The notes beneath the pieces are model-generated. The model had not been told where the DNA came from and did not search any database. It saw only the letters and a program-made list of their open reading frames with translations. The translations under genes were made by a program, and so were the position numbers. From Deltaproteobacteria bacterium (GTDB lineage Bacteria; Desulfobacterota; JAENJC01), in NCBI GenBank assembly GCA_016844545.1, contig JAENJC010000013.1, positions 1 to 12,332 on the forward strand: a stretch of DNA of 12,332 bases, in the 5' to 3' direction. Numbering within the stretch: the stretch's first letter is position 1; every line of letters begins with the position of its first letter. Below, one piece after another: positions 1 through 6,664 of this stretch.

Positions 1-469
1 CATCATTACCCTCAAGAGCGGCAGCCTCCCTTTCGCACAGATGTCCCATGAATTCGAGTTCTATGGCAAAATGATCCGGGAGCAAAGATATCCCCTCAGG
101 GATTGTAAAGCCGGCTTTCTTATAGAAAAAAAGGGTTTTAGACGCGGCCTCACCTCCGAGCTGACCCTCCTTGCCGGCTTGAACCGATTCATAGGGTGAG
201 AGGAGCCTCCCGGGTGATATGAGGAAGAGGGATGCAAATTCAACGGCGAGTTCATCTATTAGATCCCCTTCTCTCCTGCTAAGCAGGTCTTCAAAGAATG
301 TAAACCCGTGATCCCTGAAGGCATCAATGGATTCCCTTTTTTTCAATATGTCTATGAACTGTTTGTCTACCTCCCTCATAAAAAACCGGGAGATGAGAGA
401 GTAAATATTTCCCCTAGCCTTTGCCTCATCTATTAAGGAGCTATCCATTATCATCACAGACTCATCCAT
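1..469 (-). CDS. TorD/DmsD-family molybdoenzyme maturation chaperone, 3' end cut by window edge
   Basis: A cytoplasmic chaperone that would bind the Tat signal or apo-form of the molybdoenzyme encoded two genes upstream and hold it for cofactor insertion before export. 156 residues are visible and the frame is open to the window edge. The all-helical TorD pattern is recognisable: an N-terminal helix (residues 14-32, acidic-basic with Tyr-Ser-Leu-Ile-Ser-Arg-Phe-Phe), then EFASLFLISPGRLLSPYESV at about 78-96, then PDHFAIELEFM at about 131-141. The last two are the hallmark 'xLFxxP...PYESV' and 'PDHxxxELEFM' segments of the family. The ATG at 469 is chosen because a TAA stop lies directly upstream in frame and an AAAGGGG ribosome binding site sits about nine bases before it. 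The gene follows the rhodanese stop by 22 bp, so it is almost certainly co-transcribed. Family membership is confident; which enzyme it serves is inferred from position. Confidence 0.85.
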   Translation of the reverse strand, partial: MDESVMIMDSSLIDEAKARGNIYSLISRFFMREVDKQFIDILKKRESIDAFRDHGFTFFEDLLSRREGDLIDELAVEFASLFLISPGRLLSPYESVQAGKEGQLGGEAASKTLFFYKKAGFTIPEGISLLPDHFAIELEFMGHLCEREAAALEGND

Positions 470-491
470 TTACCGATTCCCCTTTCTGCCT

Positions 492-989
492 CTATTTACA
501 ACCCTTTATCTCTGGTTCAGGGGGCACTGCGCCATCCTTGCGCCTGAGTACCTTGCCGCTCCTGTCGTATATAAAATCTGGTCTACCCTCACAACTGCCT
601 TCGAGTTTCCTCCCGGTATTATACCAGGCCGAAATCCCCCCACCCATATTGATTACCTTCTTGAACCCCTTTTCATCGAGGTTCTTGCAGGCATCTAGGC
701 TCCTCCTCCCAGTCCTGCAGTATACGACGATGGTCGCCCCCTTGTCGAGTTTACCGTACTCCTTCTGCAGGGTCGCCGCAGGGACGTTTATGCTTCCTGG
801 TATCCGGCAGTCGTTGAATTCATAAGGCTCCCTCACATCGAGAAGAACTGTACCATTTTGTTCGCTCATGGCCTCAACCTCGAACACCTTCGCATCAATA
901 CATGCAGCAAAGAGAGGACCTCTTGTTAAGAGAATAAAAAATAGGGCACCTAAGAGTGCCCTATCTATAAAACTGAAAAATATAGTCAT
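492..989 (-). CDS. Secreted single-domain rhodanese-like sulfurtransferase
   Basis: 165 residues. A hydrophobic N-terminal segment (about residues 11-29) ending FAAC at 27-30 looks like a signal peptide, or possibly a lipoprotein signal; Arg23 and the short h-region make the lipobox reading weak. One rhodanese domain follows (about 33-130), with LLDVREPYEF at 49-58 and the active-site loop CRTGRRS starting at Cys91, which would carry a persulfide. A short C-terminal extension (about 131-165) contains Cys133 and Cys164. The ATG follows the TAG stop of the molybdoenzyme gene with no spacer, and the ribosome binding site GAAGGG lies inside that gene, implying translational coupling. By analogy with the periplasmic polysulfide-carrying Sud protein of Wolinella, it may deliver or accept sulfane sulfur for the reductase. 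That role is inference; the fold and active cysteine are plainly visible. Confidence 0.9.
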   Translation of the reverse strand: MTIFFSFIDRALLGALFFILLTRGPLFAACIDAKVFEVEAMSEQNGTVLLDVREPYEFNDCRIPGSINVPAATLQKEYGKLDKGATIVVYCRTGRRSLDACKNLDEKGFKKVINMGGGISAWYNTGRKLEGSCEGRPDFIYDRSGKVLRRKDGAVPPEPEIKGCK

Positions 990-3482
990 CTAATGACCCT
1001 TCTTTGCCCCGGCCTTTGCTTCACCTTTTCCAGGCGCCCGGCGCCTGAAGTTGGGCCCGACATAAGAGTACGACAGGGTTTCCTGATAAGCCTTAACGGC
1101 TGCATCTTTGTCAACCTTGTAGTCCTTATACTTGTCTCCAGCCTGGGCTTTTTCTACAGTGACTACCGTATCGTACCACCCCTCAGAACCGCCTATGGGG
1201 TCTGTTGACACAGGTATGATGTAGTTCGGATGCATCCCTGTGTCCTTCCAGAAGACCTGCTCAAAATCAGCGTCACCGGACTCTGCCCATTCCGGTTTCT
1301 CCTTTAGCTTGAGGGTGGCAAGCCTCCCATACTCCCAGTGGCCGAAAGAATTGGAGATGGCGACGACTTTTGGATTTATCCCTTCTGTAACAAAGGCCTT
1401 AGTGACAAGGTAACCTATCTTTGACGTCACCCTAACCAGGTCCCCGGTCTTTATCCCCTTCTTTTCAGCTAACTTAGCGTTAATCCACATCGGGTTATTG
1501 TGGATTATCTCCGCCAGGTATTTCTGGTTTGCAGTCCTCGACTGGACATGGATGTTCCACTTGAATGTTATGAGGACAAGGTCATCCTCCTTCATATTCT
1601 CATGGGCAGGGATCGGCTCGTAGTGGGGAAGGGGGTTGAACCCGTATTTAGCCCATTCCTCCACATAGATGTTGATCTTCTTGTCATGCGTTCCGAATCC
1701 GTCCTTCTTATGCAGGTTGTAGTCAGGCTCGGAATCCACAGGCTTTGGAGACCAGACCCCGTTCTTTTTAAGATAATCCCACCCGCCTGCCTCTTTTACA
1801 CCAGGGACGCTCTCTGCCATGTATTTGATGTAGTCTTCGGTCGTTCCGTACTCAAAGTATTTCTTTATCCCCCGACTACCGTCAGCATCAAGATGCTGTG
1901 TCACCAGTTCAAGGACTATGTCCCGATAGCTCTTGACCTCGCCCAGAGGCTTTATCACAGGCTGCCTTATCCCTACCCAGGGGGTCTCGATGGATGAAGG
2001 CATGTTCTCGATGTCGAACCTCTCAAGATATGTAGTTTCAGGGAGGATCAGATCGGACAGAGCCGTGGCCTCGCCCATGAATGTGTCCATTGAGACATGG
2101 AATGGGATAAGTTTTTCATCCATGTAAAGATCTGTCCAGGTATCACTATCAGGCATGGAGTAATTTCCGTTGAAGTAATGCCTCATATATACCGACACCT
2201 TCTGGCGCCCCTCCTTTATCATATGGGCGACATGATGGCTCACCTTGTGCTCCGCAAGAGGGTATTCATGGGGATGGGCCAGCTCGCTCTTTTCCTTCGG
2301 AGCAGGCGGCTCCGGCTGGGGATGCTTGTACCCGAAACCCCTGGGGAGGCAGTAACCCCCCTTCTGTTCTATGTTTCCTACAACGACGTTCAGCATCATG
2401 GTGCACTTCTCGCTGTAACTCCCGTTCATATGTTTTGCGGGTCCCCTGTATGTATAAGTAGTGCATCTCGGGGCTGCAAGGGCAAACTCTACAGCGATCC
2501 TCTTTATATCATTTGCAGGGACGTTGCTTATCTTTTCAGCCCATTCAGGGGTGAACTGTTCAAGATATTTGGCCAGCTTGTCGGATGGGTAGTTGGTCCA
2601 TTTGTCAATGAACTCCTTGTTGTGAAGTCCCTCCTTCATGATGACGTTGCACATGGCCAGTGCCACGGCTCCGTCTGTTCCAGGGAAAATGGGGTACCAC
2701 TCGTCCGCCTTCCCTGCCGTATTGCTCATGCGGGGATCAAAGTATACGAGCTTGGCATGGTTTCCGACCCTCCCTTCCACCACCCTCTGGACATAGGGGT
2801 TATGGAAGTAAGATGCCTCATATATATTTGCGCCGAATATAAGCATATATTTTGTATTTGCAAAGTCGGGGGTCTCTATGTCAGGCCCCCAGGTTGGCTG
2901 CATCCCTATCTTCTTGCTCGACTCGCATATAGAGGTGTGGTTAAGTCTCGTGTCTGAACCGAGGGCATTCATAAACCTGGCGTCAAACCCGAACCAGCGG
3001 TTCCTGCCGATATGGAGGGCTATCTCGTTAGGGCTCCCCTTTCCCTCTTTTGCCCTGTCGAGAACCTCTTTCATCCTGTCTGCCAGTTCCTTATAAGCCT
3101 CATCCCATGAGACCCTCTTCCATTTTCCTTCACCGCGCTTGCCGACCCTCCGCATCGGATAGAGGATCCTGTCAGGGTCATACAGCCCATTGATTCCGGC
3201 AGCGCCTTTCCCGCAGAGCTTTCCCCTTGTTGCAGGATGTTTCGGATTCCCTTCAAGCTTTACAACCCGTCCGTCCTCAATATATGCAAGTCCTCCGTCC
3301 TCTATATTGCACTGAAGGCAGGTATAAGGGACTACCTGGGTCCTTTCGGCAGCGGTTCTCAGGTCTGCTCCCTTTCCTGCCTCCTGAAGCTCCATTGCCT
3401 TTAAAAGCCCCGGAGTCATGGCTGCTGTGGCCCCTACTGCGCCCATCTTTAAAATATCTCTCCTGCTAAATTTTATATTCAT
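990..3482 (-). CDS. Tat-exported molybdopterin oxidoreductase catalytic subunit (Psr/Phs/Ttr/Arr-like)
   Basis: 830 residues, the usual size for a polysulfide/thiosulfate/tetrathionate/arsenate-type catalytic subunit. It begins with a twin-arginine signal (SRRDILKMG, Arg7-Arg8) and a hydrophobic stretch to about residue 30, so the enzyme acts outside the cytoplasmic membrane. The Fe4S4 Mo-oxidoreductase domain follows (about 50-105): Cys55, Cys58 and Cys90 are present, but the position expected for the third cysteine is Asp62. Cys186, in the segment NHTSICESSK, is the likely protein ligand to molybdenum. The C-terminal molybdopterin-dinucleotide-binding domain starts near residue 633. A Lys/Arg/Gly-rich tail closes the protein. 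The ATG has a GGAGGT ribosome binding site and lies 15 bp after the NrfD-like gene. The substrate cannot be read from sequence; the adjacent rhodanese favours a sulfur compound, with selenate, arsenate or other oxyanions as alternatives. Confidence 0.92.
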   Translation of the reverse strand: MNIKFSRRDILKMGAVGATAAMTPGLLKAMELQEAGKGADLRTAAERTQVVPYTCLQCNIEDGGLAYIEDGRVVKLEGNPKHPATRGKLCGKGAAGINGLYDPDRILYPMRRVGKRGEGKWKRVSWDEAYKELADRMKEVLDRAKEGKGSPNEIALHIGRNRWFGFDARFMNALGSDTRLNHTSICESSKKIGMQPTWGPDIETPDFANTKYMLIFGANIYEASYFHNPYVQRVVEGRVGNHAKLVYFDPRMSNTAGKADEWYPIFPGTDGAVALAMCNVIMKEGLHNKEFIDKWTNYPSDKLAKYLEQFTPEWAEKISNVPANDIKRIAVEFALAAPRCTTYTYRGPAKHMNGSYSEKCTMMLNVVVGNIEQKGGYCLPRGFGYKHPQPEPPAPKEKSELAHPHEYPLAEHKVSHHVAHMIKEGRQKVSVYMRHYFNGNYSMPDSDTWTDLYMDEKLIPFHVSMDTFMGEATALSDLILPETTYLERFDIENMPSSIETPWVGIRQPVIKPLGEVKSYRDIVLELVTQHLDADGSRGIKKYFEYGTTEDYIKYMAESVPGVKEAGGWDYLKKNGVWSPKPVDSEPDYNLHKKDGFGTHDKKINIYVEEWAKYGFNPLPHYEPIPAHENMKEDDLVLITFKWNIHVQSRTANQKYLAEIIHNNPMWINAKLAEKKGIKTGDLVRVTSKIGYLVTKAFVTEGINPKVVAISNSFGHWEYGRLATLKLKEKPEWAESGDADFEQVFWKDTGMHPNYIIPVSTDPIGGSEGWYDTVVTVEKAQAGDKYKDYKVDKDAAVKAYQETLSYSYVGPNFRRRAPGKGEAKAGAKKGH

Positions 3483-3497
3483 TGTCCTACCTCCGGT

Positions 3498-4400
3498 TTA
3501 AGTTAATGGCAGCATCTGCCCGCCCGAGACAATTATATACCTGAGGGCAAATACACCTATGAGAACCAGAACAGATGCCAATGCCGCTATTCCCGGACTA
3601 ATCCGGCCTTCCTTTTTGGCTATAAAGCTGCTCCACAAAAGGAAGATAGGTATTAACAGGCCAACAACTATAAGACCGCCCCAGAACAACATTGCCATGT
3701 CTCCGCTTGTTATTACCGTGGCGGCCTGCCTGCTCATTGGCGTACCGGTAAGAGTAGTGAGAATAAGAGATATAACCATAATGAGTTGCAGTATAAGCAG
3801 CCCGGCATTAGTTGAACTCAGACAGGAAAGCTCCTCTTTTCCTTCTCCACCAAGTGATATAATCAGGGACGTTGTTGCAATGGCTGTTATTCCAGAAGCG
3901 GCAATAAAGATAGGAATTAATATGCCATTAGACCATAGAGGCCTTGCATCTGTCGCGATATTAAGTGCAACTGCCGTATATGTGCATACTCCCAGTGCAA
4001 AGACAGATCCTAAGCCGAGGATGATACCCTTTGAACCCTTTACAGCCGGGTTTCCCATCTTTAGCATGATATTTAGAACCGAAAACAAACCTAGTCCAAT
4101 GAGAAACCAAGTCCCCCATGTCAGCGGAGCTGTCATGCTGCCGCGAAAGAGGAGCGTAAAGAAGCGTTCGGGCCTGTCGAGGTCCGCAATGAGTATGGGT
4201 ACGTCTATGAGTATGGCAAGCAATGCCAGATAGGAAGCAACTATCGCCGTTTTTTTGTACCTTTCTTCATTGAAGAAAGAAGCAGCAGCCGAGGTTATAA
4301 ATGAGCCACCTGCAAGTCCGCTCAGAAAGAAGTGGACGACTATCAGCATACCCCATGGTTCCACCATGTGAGGAACATTGTATGTTACTATTGCGTTCAT
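3498..4400 (-). CDS. NrfD/PsrC-type quinol-interacting membrane subunit
   Basis: 300 residues forming the integral membrane anchor that exchanges electrons with the quinone pool and passes them to the iron-sulfur subunit. Eight hydrophobic helices can be placed at about residues 16-42, 50-73, 90-113, 124-146, 156-183, 198-218, 233-260 and 269-292, as in PsrC. Family landmarks visible are DLDRPERFF after helix 2 (about 73-81), the TAPLTWGTW segment starting helix 3, and RYIIVSGGQ near the C-terminus. No haem-ligand pattern like that of NarI or FdnI is apparent, consistent with the haem-free NrfD group. The ATG overlaps the stop of the iron-sulfur gene (ATGA), and an AAAGGAGG ribosome binding site precedes it. 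The gene sits in B-C-A order within the operon. Confidence 0.93.
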   Translation of the reverse strand: MNAIVTYNVPHMVEPWGMLIVVHFFLSGLAGGSFITSAAASFFNEERYKKTAIVASYLALLAILIDVPILIADLDRPERFFTLLFRGSMTAPLTWGTWFLIGLGLFSVLNIMLKMGNPAVKGSKGIILGLGSVFALGVCTYTAVALNIATDARPLWSNGILIPIFIAASGITAIATTSLIISLGGEGKEELSCLSSTNAGLLILQLIMVISLILTTLTGTPMSRQAATVITSGDMAMLFWGGLIVVGLLIPIFLLWSSFIAKKEGRISPGIAALASVLVLIGVFALRYIIVSGGQMLPLT

Positions 4401-5068
4401 ATTGCCTCCTTTCGAACTTCCCTCTGAGTACCTGTCACAGAAGTCACCCCTCCCCTCTCTTCCTCGACAGACTCGTCCAGTCCGATATAAAAAACAGAAG
4501 GCTCATTCCCTGTGGCTGGATTAAGCTGCTTTGCCTGGTTCTTTGCAAGATACCGGGAGATTTCACTGTTCGGGTCGTTCAGGTCTCCAAAGATCCTTGC
4601 CCTTCCTATACATCCCTGAACACATGAAGGGATCAGCCCCTTATCCACCCTGTGCACGCAGAATGTGCATTTGTCCGCGGTCTTAGTAACAGGGTTTATA
4701 AACCGGGCGTCGTACGGACAGGCAGTTACGCATGAGCGGCAGCCGATACACTTATCGTTGTCTATAAGGACCGCCCCATCGTCCCTCTTGTAGGTCGCCT
4801 TTGTCGGGCAGACCCTGTAGCACATCGGATGTTCGCAATGGTTGCATAATCTCGGCAGGAAGTTCCTTCTGACATCCGGGTATGTCCCCTTATCAACGTA
4901 CTTGACCCATGCCCGGTAAACACCCACAGGCACCTCATTCTCGGTCTTGCAATGAATGGAGCAGGAATGACAACCTATGCAGCGGCGGAGGTCTATCACC
5001 ATTCCATACCTGACACTGTTTCCGGCCCCCTTTTTCCCTCCGGTATAATACTCGTCGTTTTTATTCAT
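4397..5068 (-). CDS. Four-cluster [4Fe-4S] ferredoxin-like electron-transfer subunit (PsrB/DmsB/NrfC type)
   Basis: 223 residues. Sixteen cysteines fall in the four sets expected for this family: Cys30/33/36/40; Cys75/78/83/87; Cys107/110/113/117; Cys134/137/149/153 (spacing C-x2-C-x11-C-x3-C in the last). It would wire electrons from the NrfD-like membrane subunit to the molybdoenzyme. There is no signal peptide, as is usual for subunits that are exported with a Tat-tagged partner. The open frame extends upstream to 5272, but the start at 5068 is preferred: it has a GGGAGGT ribosome binding site, gives the normal family N-terminus (VRYGMVIDLRRCIGC), and avoids reading through the end of the porin gene. 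All four cysteine sets are complete, so no cluster has been converted. Confidence 0.94.
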   Translation of the reverse strand: MNKNDEYYTGGKKGAGNSVRYGMVIDLRRCIGCHSCSIHCKTENEVPVGVYRAWVKYVDKGTYPDVRRNFLPRLCNHCEHPMCYRVCPTKATYKRDDGAVLIDNDKCIGCRSCVTACPYDARFINPVTKTADKCTFCVHRVDKGLIPSCVQGCIGRARIFGDLNDPNSEISRYLAKNQAKQLNPATGNEPSVFYIGLDESVEEERGGVTSVTGTQREVRKEAI

Positions 5069-5098
5069 AGGTACCTCCCTGAATAAGCTATGGATTAA

Positions 5099-5143
5099 GG
5101 GGTAAGGCTTTATAGGATTAAAGCAATCCTTGGCCTCTACCCC
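5099..5143 (-). repeat. Two-part stem-loop in the porin to iron-sulfur gene spacer
   Basis: On the transcribed (minus) strand the 103-bp spacer between the porin and the iron-sulfur gene contains nested complementary arms. GGGGTA pairs with TACCCC, AGGC with GCCT directly inside it (one G bulged), and, after a small internal loop, AGGATT pairs with AATCCT around a five-base loop. No run of T follows on the minus strand, so it does not look like an intrinsic terminator. It could stabilise the upstream porin message or reduce read-through into the enzyme genes. Pairing is read directly from the bases; the role is inferred. Confidence 0.6.
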
Positions 5144-5171
5144 TTTCTCCCTATAATCCTTGACTCTTTTA

Positions 5172-6431
5172 TTAATACTCCAGTTGCAGCCTAGCGAATG
5201 CCAGTGTGACGTTATTATCTTTTGCATTGTTGCCGGTCGCATCGTTCTCTTTCGGGAGCATTGCATAATCAAGTCCTGCTTCCAGGTTCAGGTTCTTCCC
5301 CAAGTTGTATTTCCCCTGCACATACAGGTCTGTGCCGATGTTCTTCTCTTTGCCAGATGGCGCATCCTGGTGCTGGAATAGGCCAACTGCCGCATATCCG
5401 GAAAGCTTTTCTGTAATCGGAAAGTCTGCCTTTGCCTGCAGGGTCATCATTCCCAGACCCCCACCGCTACCATCGGAATATCTGGCACCGTCAATGTTAA
5501 CCGGGGCATCAATTCCAGTATCGGTCGGTCCCTGGACATTCAGTTTACCGGTATAACCCCAGTATCCGGTGTGGCCGATCAGTGACATTGGGGTGATGAA
5601 GCTGTCCTTCCCATCCTTATCCCCGGAGGCGGTGAGGAACATGACACCTACTTTAGCTGCACCGACAGGCATTATTCCTTCAAGCTTTATTGCATAACCT
5701 GAGTTGTCTTTATCTGTAGCCTCATTCGTTCCGCTGTTATAAAGGATGAAGCCATTCACCTTTGCAATACCAATATCCTGTGAAGCTCTCACACCGACAT
5801 AGTTTTGTATTATATCGGTCTTGCCGACCCCTGCAGCCACTACACGATAACCCGAAGCCCCGATGCTACCTGCGCCGACCGGCACATCCACATCCAGCAC
5901 GTGAGCATCTAAATCGTCATACTTGGTCGTGTCGCCTTCCTTAAGCTTGGCCGTAGCAAGCCTTATATCTGCATCCCCAATCTTCCCAAGATAGGCCAAT
6001 GCAAGTGGATTGAAATCCCAGTCGCTGCTGAAGAGAGTATCTCCAAATTTATCGGAGACCGGGACAAGACCAGCCACAACATTCCCTCCCACCTCACGCA
6101 CTTTGAAGTTTATGAGGGCATGCCTAATAGCAACGGCGGGATCGCCGGTCTTGTCTTCCGGGTTGGGTGTATATCTCGCGTTAGATTGATTCCCCTGGAT
6201 ATGCCCAATATTGAGCTGCATATGCATCTTAACGTCTTCGTCTATCTTTGCATCCCACGTCGGTCTCCATCTTAGTCTTGCTGCCGCAGTATCAGCCCCT
6301 TCACTCTGGCTCTCGGAGTAATAGTTAATCCTGAACTGCCCGTGGAACTCGCTCTCCGCTGCCTTTGTTGATGATGCTGCACCAGTGATCAGCAACGCAC
6401 CTGCCAAAACCGCGACACCTTTTCTCCTCAT
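5172..6431 (-). CDS. Outer-membrane beta-barrel porin, first gene of the reductase operon
   Basis: 419 residues. It has a classical Sec signal peptide: MRRK, a hydrophobic core to about residue 20, and probable cleavage near TKAA at 22-25. The mature protein shows alternating polar/hydrophobic strands separated by Gly/Asp/Asn-rich loops, and ends in LQLEY, a terminal aromatic residue of the kind recognised by the outer-membrane assembly machinery (Tyr rather than the commoner Phe). No specific porin family could be named with confidence; an alginate-export or phosphate-selective-like barrel is possible. The ATG at 6431 has an AAGGAGG ribosome binding site seven bases upstream, and a promoter lies about 45-70 bases further up. 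As lead gene before an exported reductase, it is a reasonable route for substrate entry into the periplasm, but the substrate is unknown. Confidence 0.85.
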   Translation of the reverse strand: MRRKGVAVLAGALLITGAASSTKAAESEFHGQFRINYYSESQSEGADTAAARLRWRPTWDAKIDEDVKMHMQLNIGHIQGNQSNARYTPNPEDKTGDPAVAIRHALINFKVREVGGNVVAGLVPVSDKFGDTLFSSDWDFNPLALAYLGKIGDADIRLATAKLKEGDTTKYDDLDAHVLDVDVPVGAGSIGASGYRVVAAGVGKTDIIQNYVGVRASQDIGIAKVNGFILYNSGTNEATDKDNSGYAIKLEGIMPVGAAKVGVMFLTASGDKDGKDSFITPMSLIGHTGYWGYTGKLNVQGPTDTGIDAPVNIDGARYSDGSGGGLGMMTLQAKADFPITEKLSGYAAVGLFQHQDAPSGKEKNIGTDLYVQGKYNLGKNLNLEAGLDYAMLPKENDATGNNAKDNNVTLAFARLQLEY

Positions 6432-6474
6432 ACTGTTACCTCCTTCATAAGAGTTTTTTAAACTTGTTTCAATG

Positions 6475-6502
6475 AGCTTATCCCTAATTTTTAGTTTGTC
6501 AA
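6475..6502 (-). promoter_or_regulatory. Sigma-70-type promoter for the porin/reductase operon
   Basis: Reading the minus strand, a perfect TTGACA -35 box (6502-6497) is followed after 16 bp by TAAGCT (6480-6475) as a weaker -10 box. This would start transcription near 6468 and leave a leader of about 37 bases before the porin ATG. The weak -10 would fit a promoter needing an activator. The upstream bases contain a small inverted repeat (GCAGA...TCTGC, about 6508-6526) and a second GCTTGWCAA motif exactly 50 bp further upstream; no FNR, NarL or sigma-54 consensus is recognised. Confidence 0.5.
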
Positions 6503-6545
6503 GCTGAGCAGATTTTTTGGGTCTGCGACAAAAAAATAGGTATAG

Positions 6546-6573
6546 TTGACAAGCATACTTTTTACACTAAAAT
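6546..6573 (+). promoter_or_regulatory. Near-consensus rightward sigma-70 promoter
   Basis: TTGACA (6546-6551), a 16-bp spacer, then TAAAAT (6568-6573): six of six and five of six matches to the consensus boxes. It points away from the porin promoter, toward the convergent 3' end of atpD, and would start near 6580. Immediately downstream are a GGAGGA ribosome binding site (6591-6596) and an ATG at 6602. The combination of all three elements at proper spacing is unlikely by chance, although only a 20-codon frame follows. Confidence 0.55.
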
Positions 6574-6596
6574 CCTCCTGTAATAATACAGGAGGA
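6573..6596 (-). terminator. Perfect 10-bp palindrome: possible atp operon terminator and/or operator
   Basis: TCCTCCTGTA, four bases, TACAGGAGGA: the two arms are exactly complementary. Read on the minus strand it forms a hairpin 57 bases after the atpD stop and is followed by TTTTAG, a short T run, so it could terminate the ATP synthase transcript. Read on the plus strand it spans the end of the -10 box, the likely start point and the ribosome binding site of the rightward promoter, so it could equally be an operator for a dimeric repressor. The sequence does not decide between these readings. Confidence 0.5.
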
Positions 6597-6601
6597 TAAA
6601 T

Positions 6602-6664
6602 ATGACACTATCAGAACTGGAAAAAGAGAAGGCAAGAGTCTTGAAAGAGATGTCACCTCCCTAA
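6602..6664 (+). CDS. 20-residue ORF with full expression signals; leader peptide or truncated gene remnant
   Basis: Reads MTLSELEKEKARVLKEMSPP then TAA. It is the only rightward reading frame in the window with its own promoter (6546-6573), ribosome binding site (GGAGGA, six bases before the ATG) and start codon at correct spacing. The last 12 bases overlap the 3' end of atpD on the other strand, so the frame ends where the conserved ATP synthase gene begins. This suggests that either a longer gene lost its body when the atp operon came to lie here, or this is a genuine small peptide or an antisense-transcript start. The LSEL...KARV segment is faintly reminiscent of the first strand of FeoA-like domains, but is too short to assign. 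Confidence 0.35.
   Translation: MTLSELEKEKARVLKEMSPP

Noticed and set aside
61..255. 64-residue minus-strand frame within the TorD-like gene
   Set aside because: It is in a different frame from the TorD-type protein, which has the family motifs and a good ribosome binding site.
492..989. Rhodanese as a confident lipoprotein
   Set aside because: FAAC at residues 27-30 resembles a lipobox, but Arg23 lies too close and the hydrophobic core is short; an ordinary cleavable signal is equally likely.
2097..2957. 286-residue open frame on the plus strand inside the molybdoenzyme gene
   Set aside because: It lies wholly antisense to a clearly conserved coding sequence, has a Cys/His/Pro-rich composition with no recognisable domain, and has no convincing ribosome binding site.
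5069..5272. N-terminal extension of the iron-sulfur subunit up to 5272
   Set aside because: It would overlap the porin's 3' end by about 100 bases and add residues not found in the family; the ATG at 5068 has a strong ribosome binding site.
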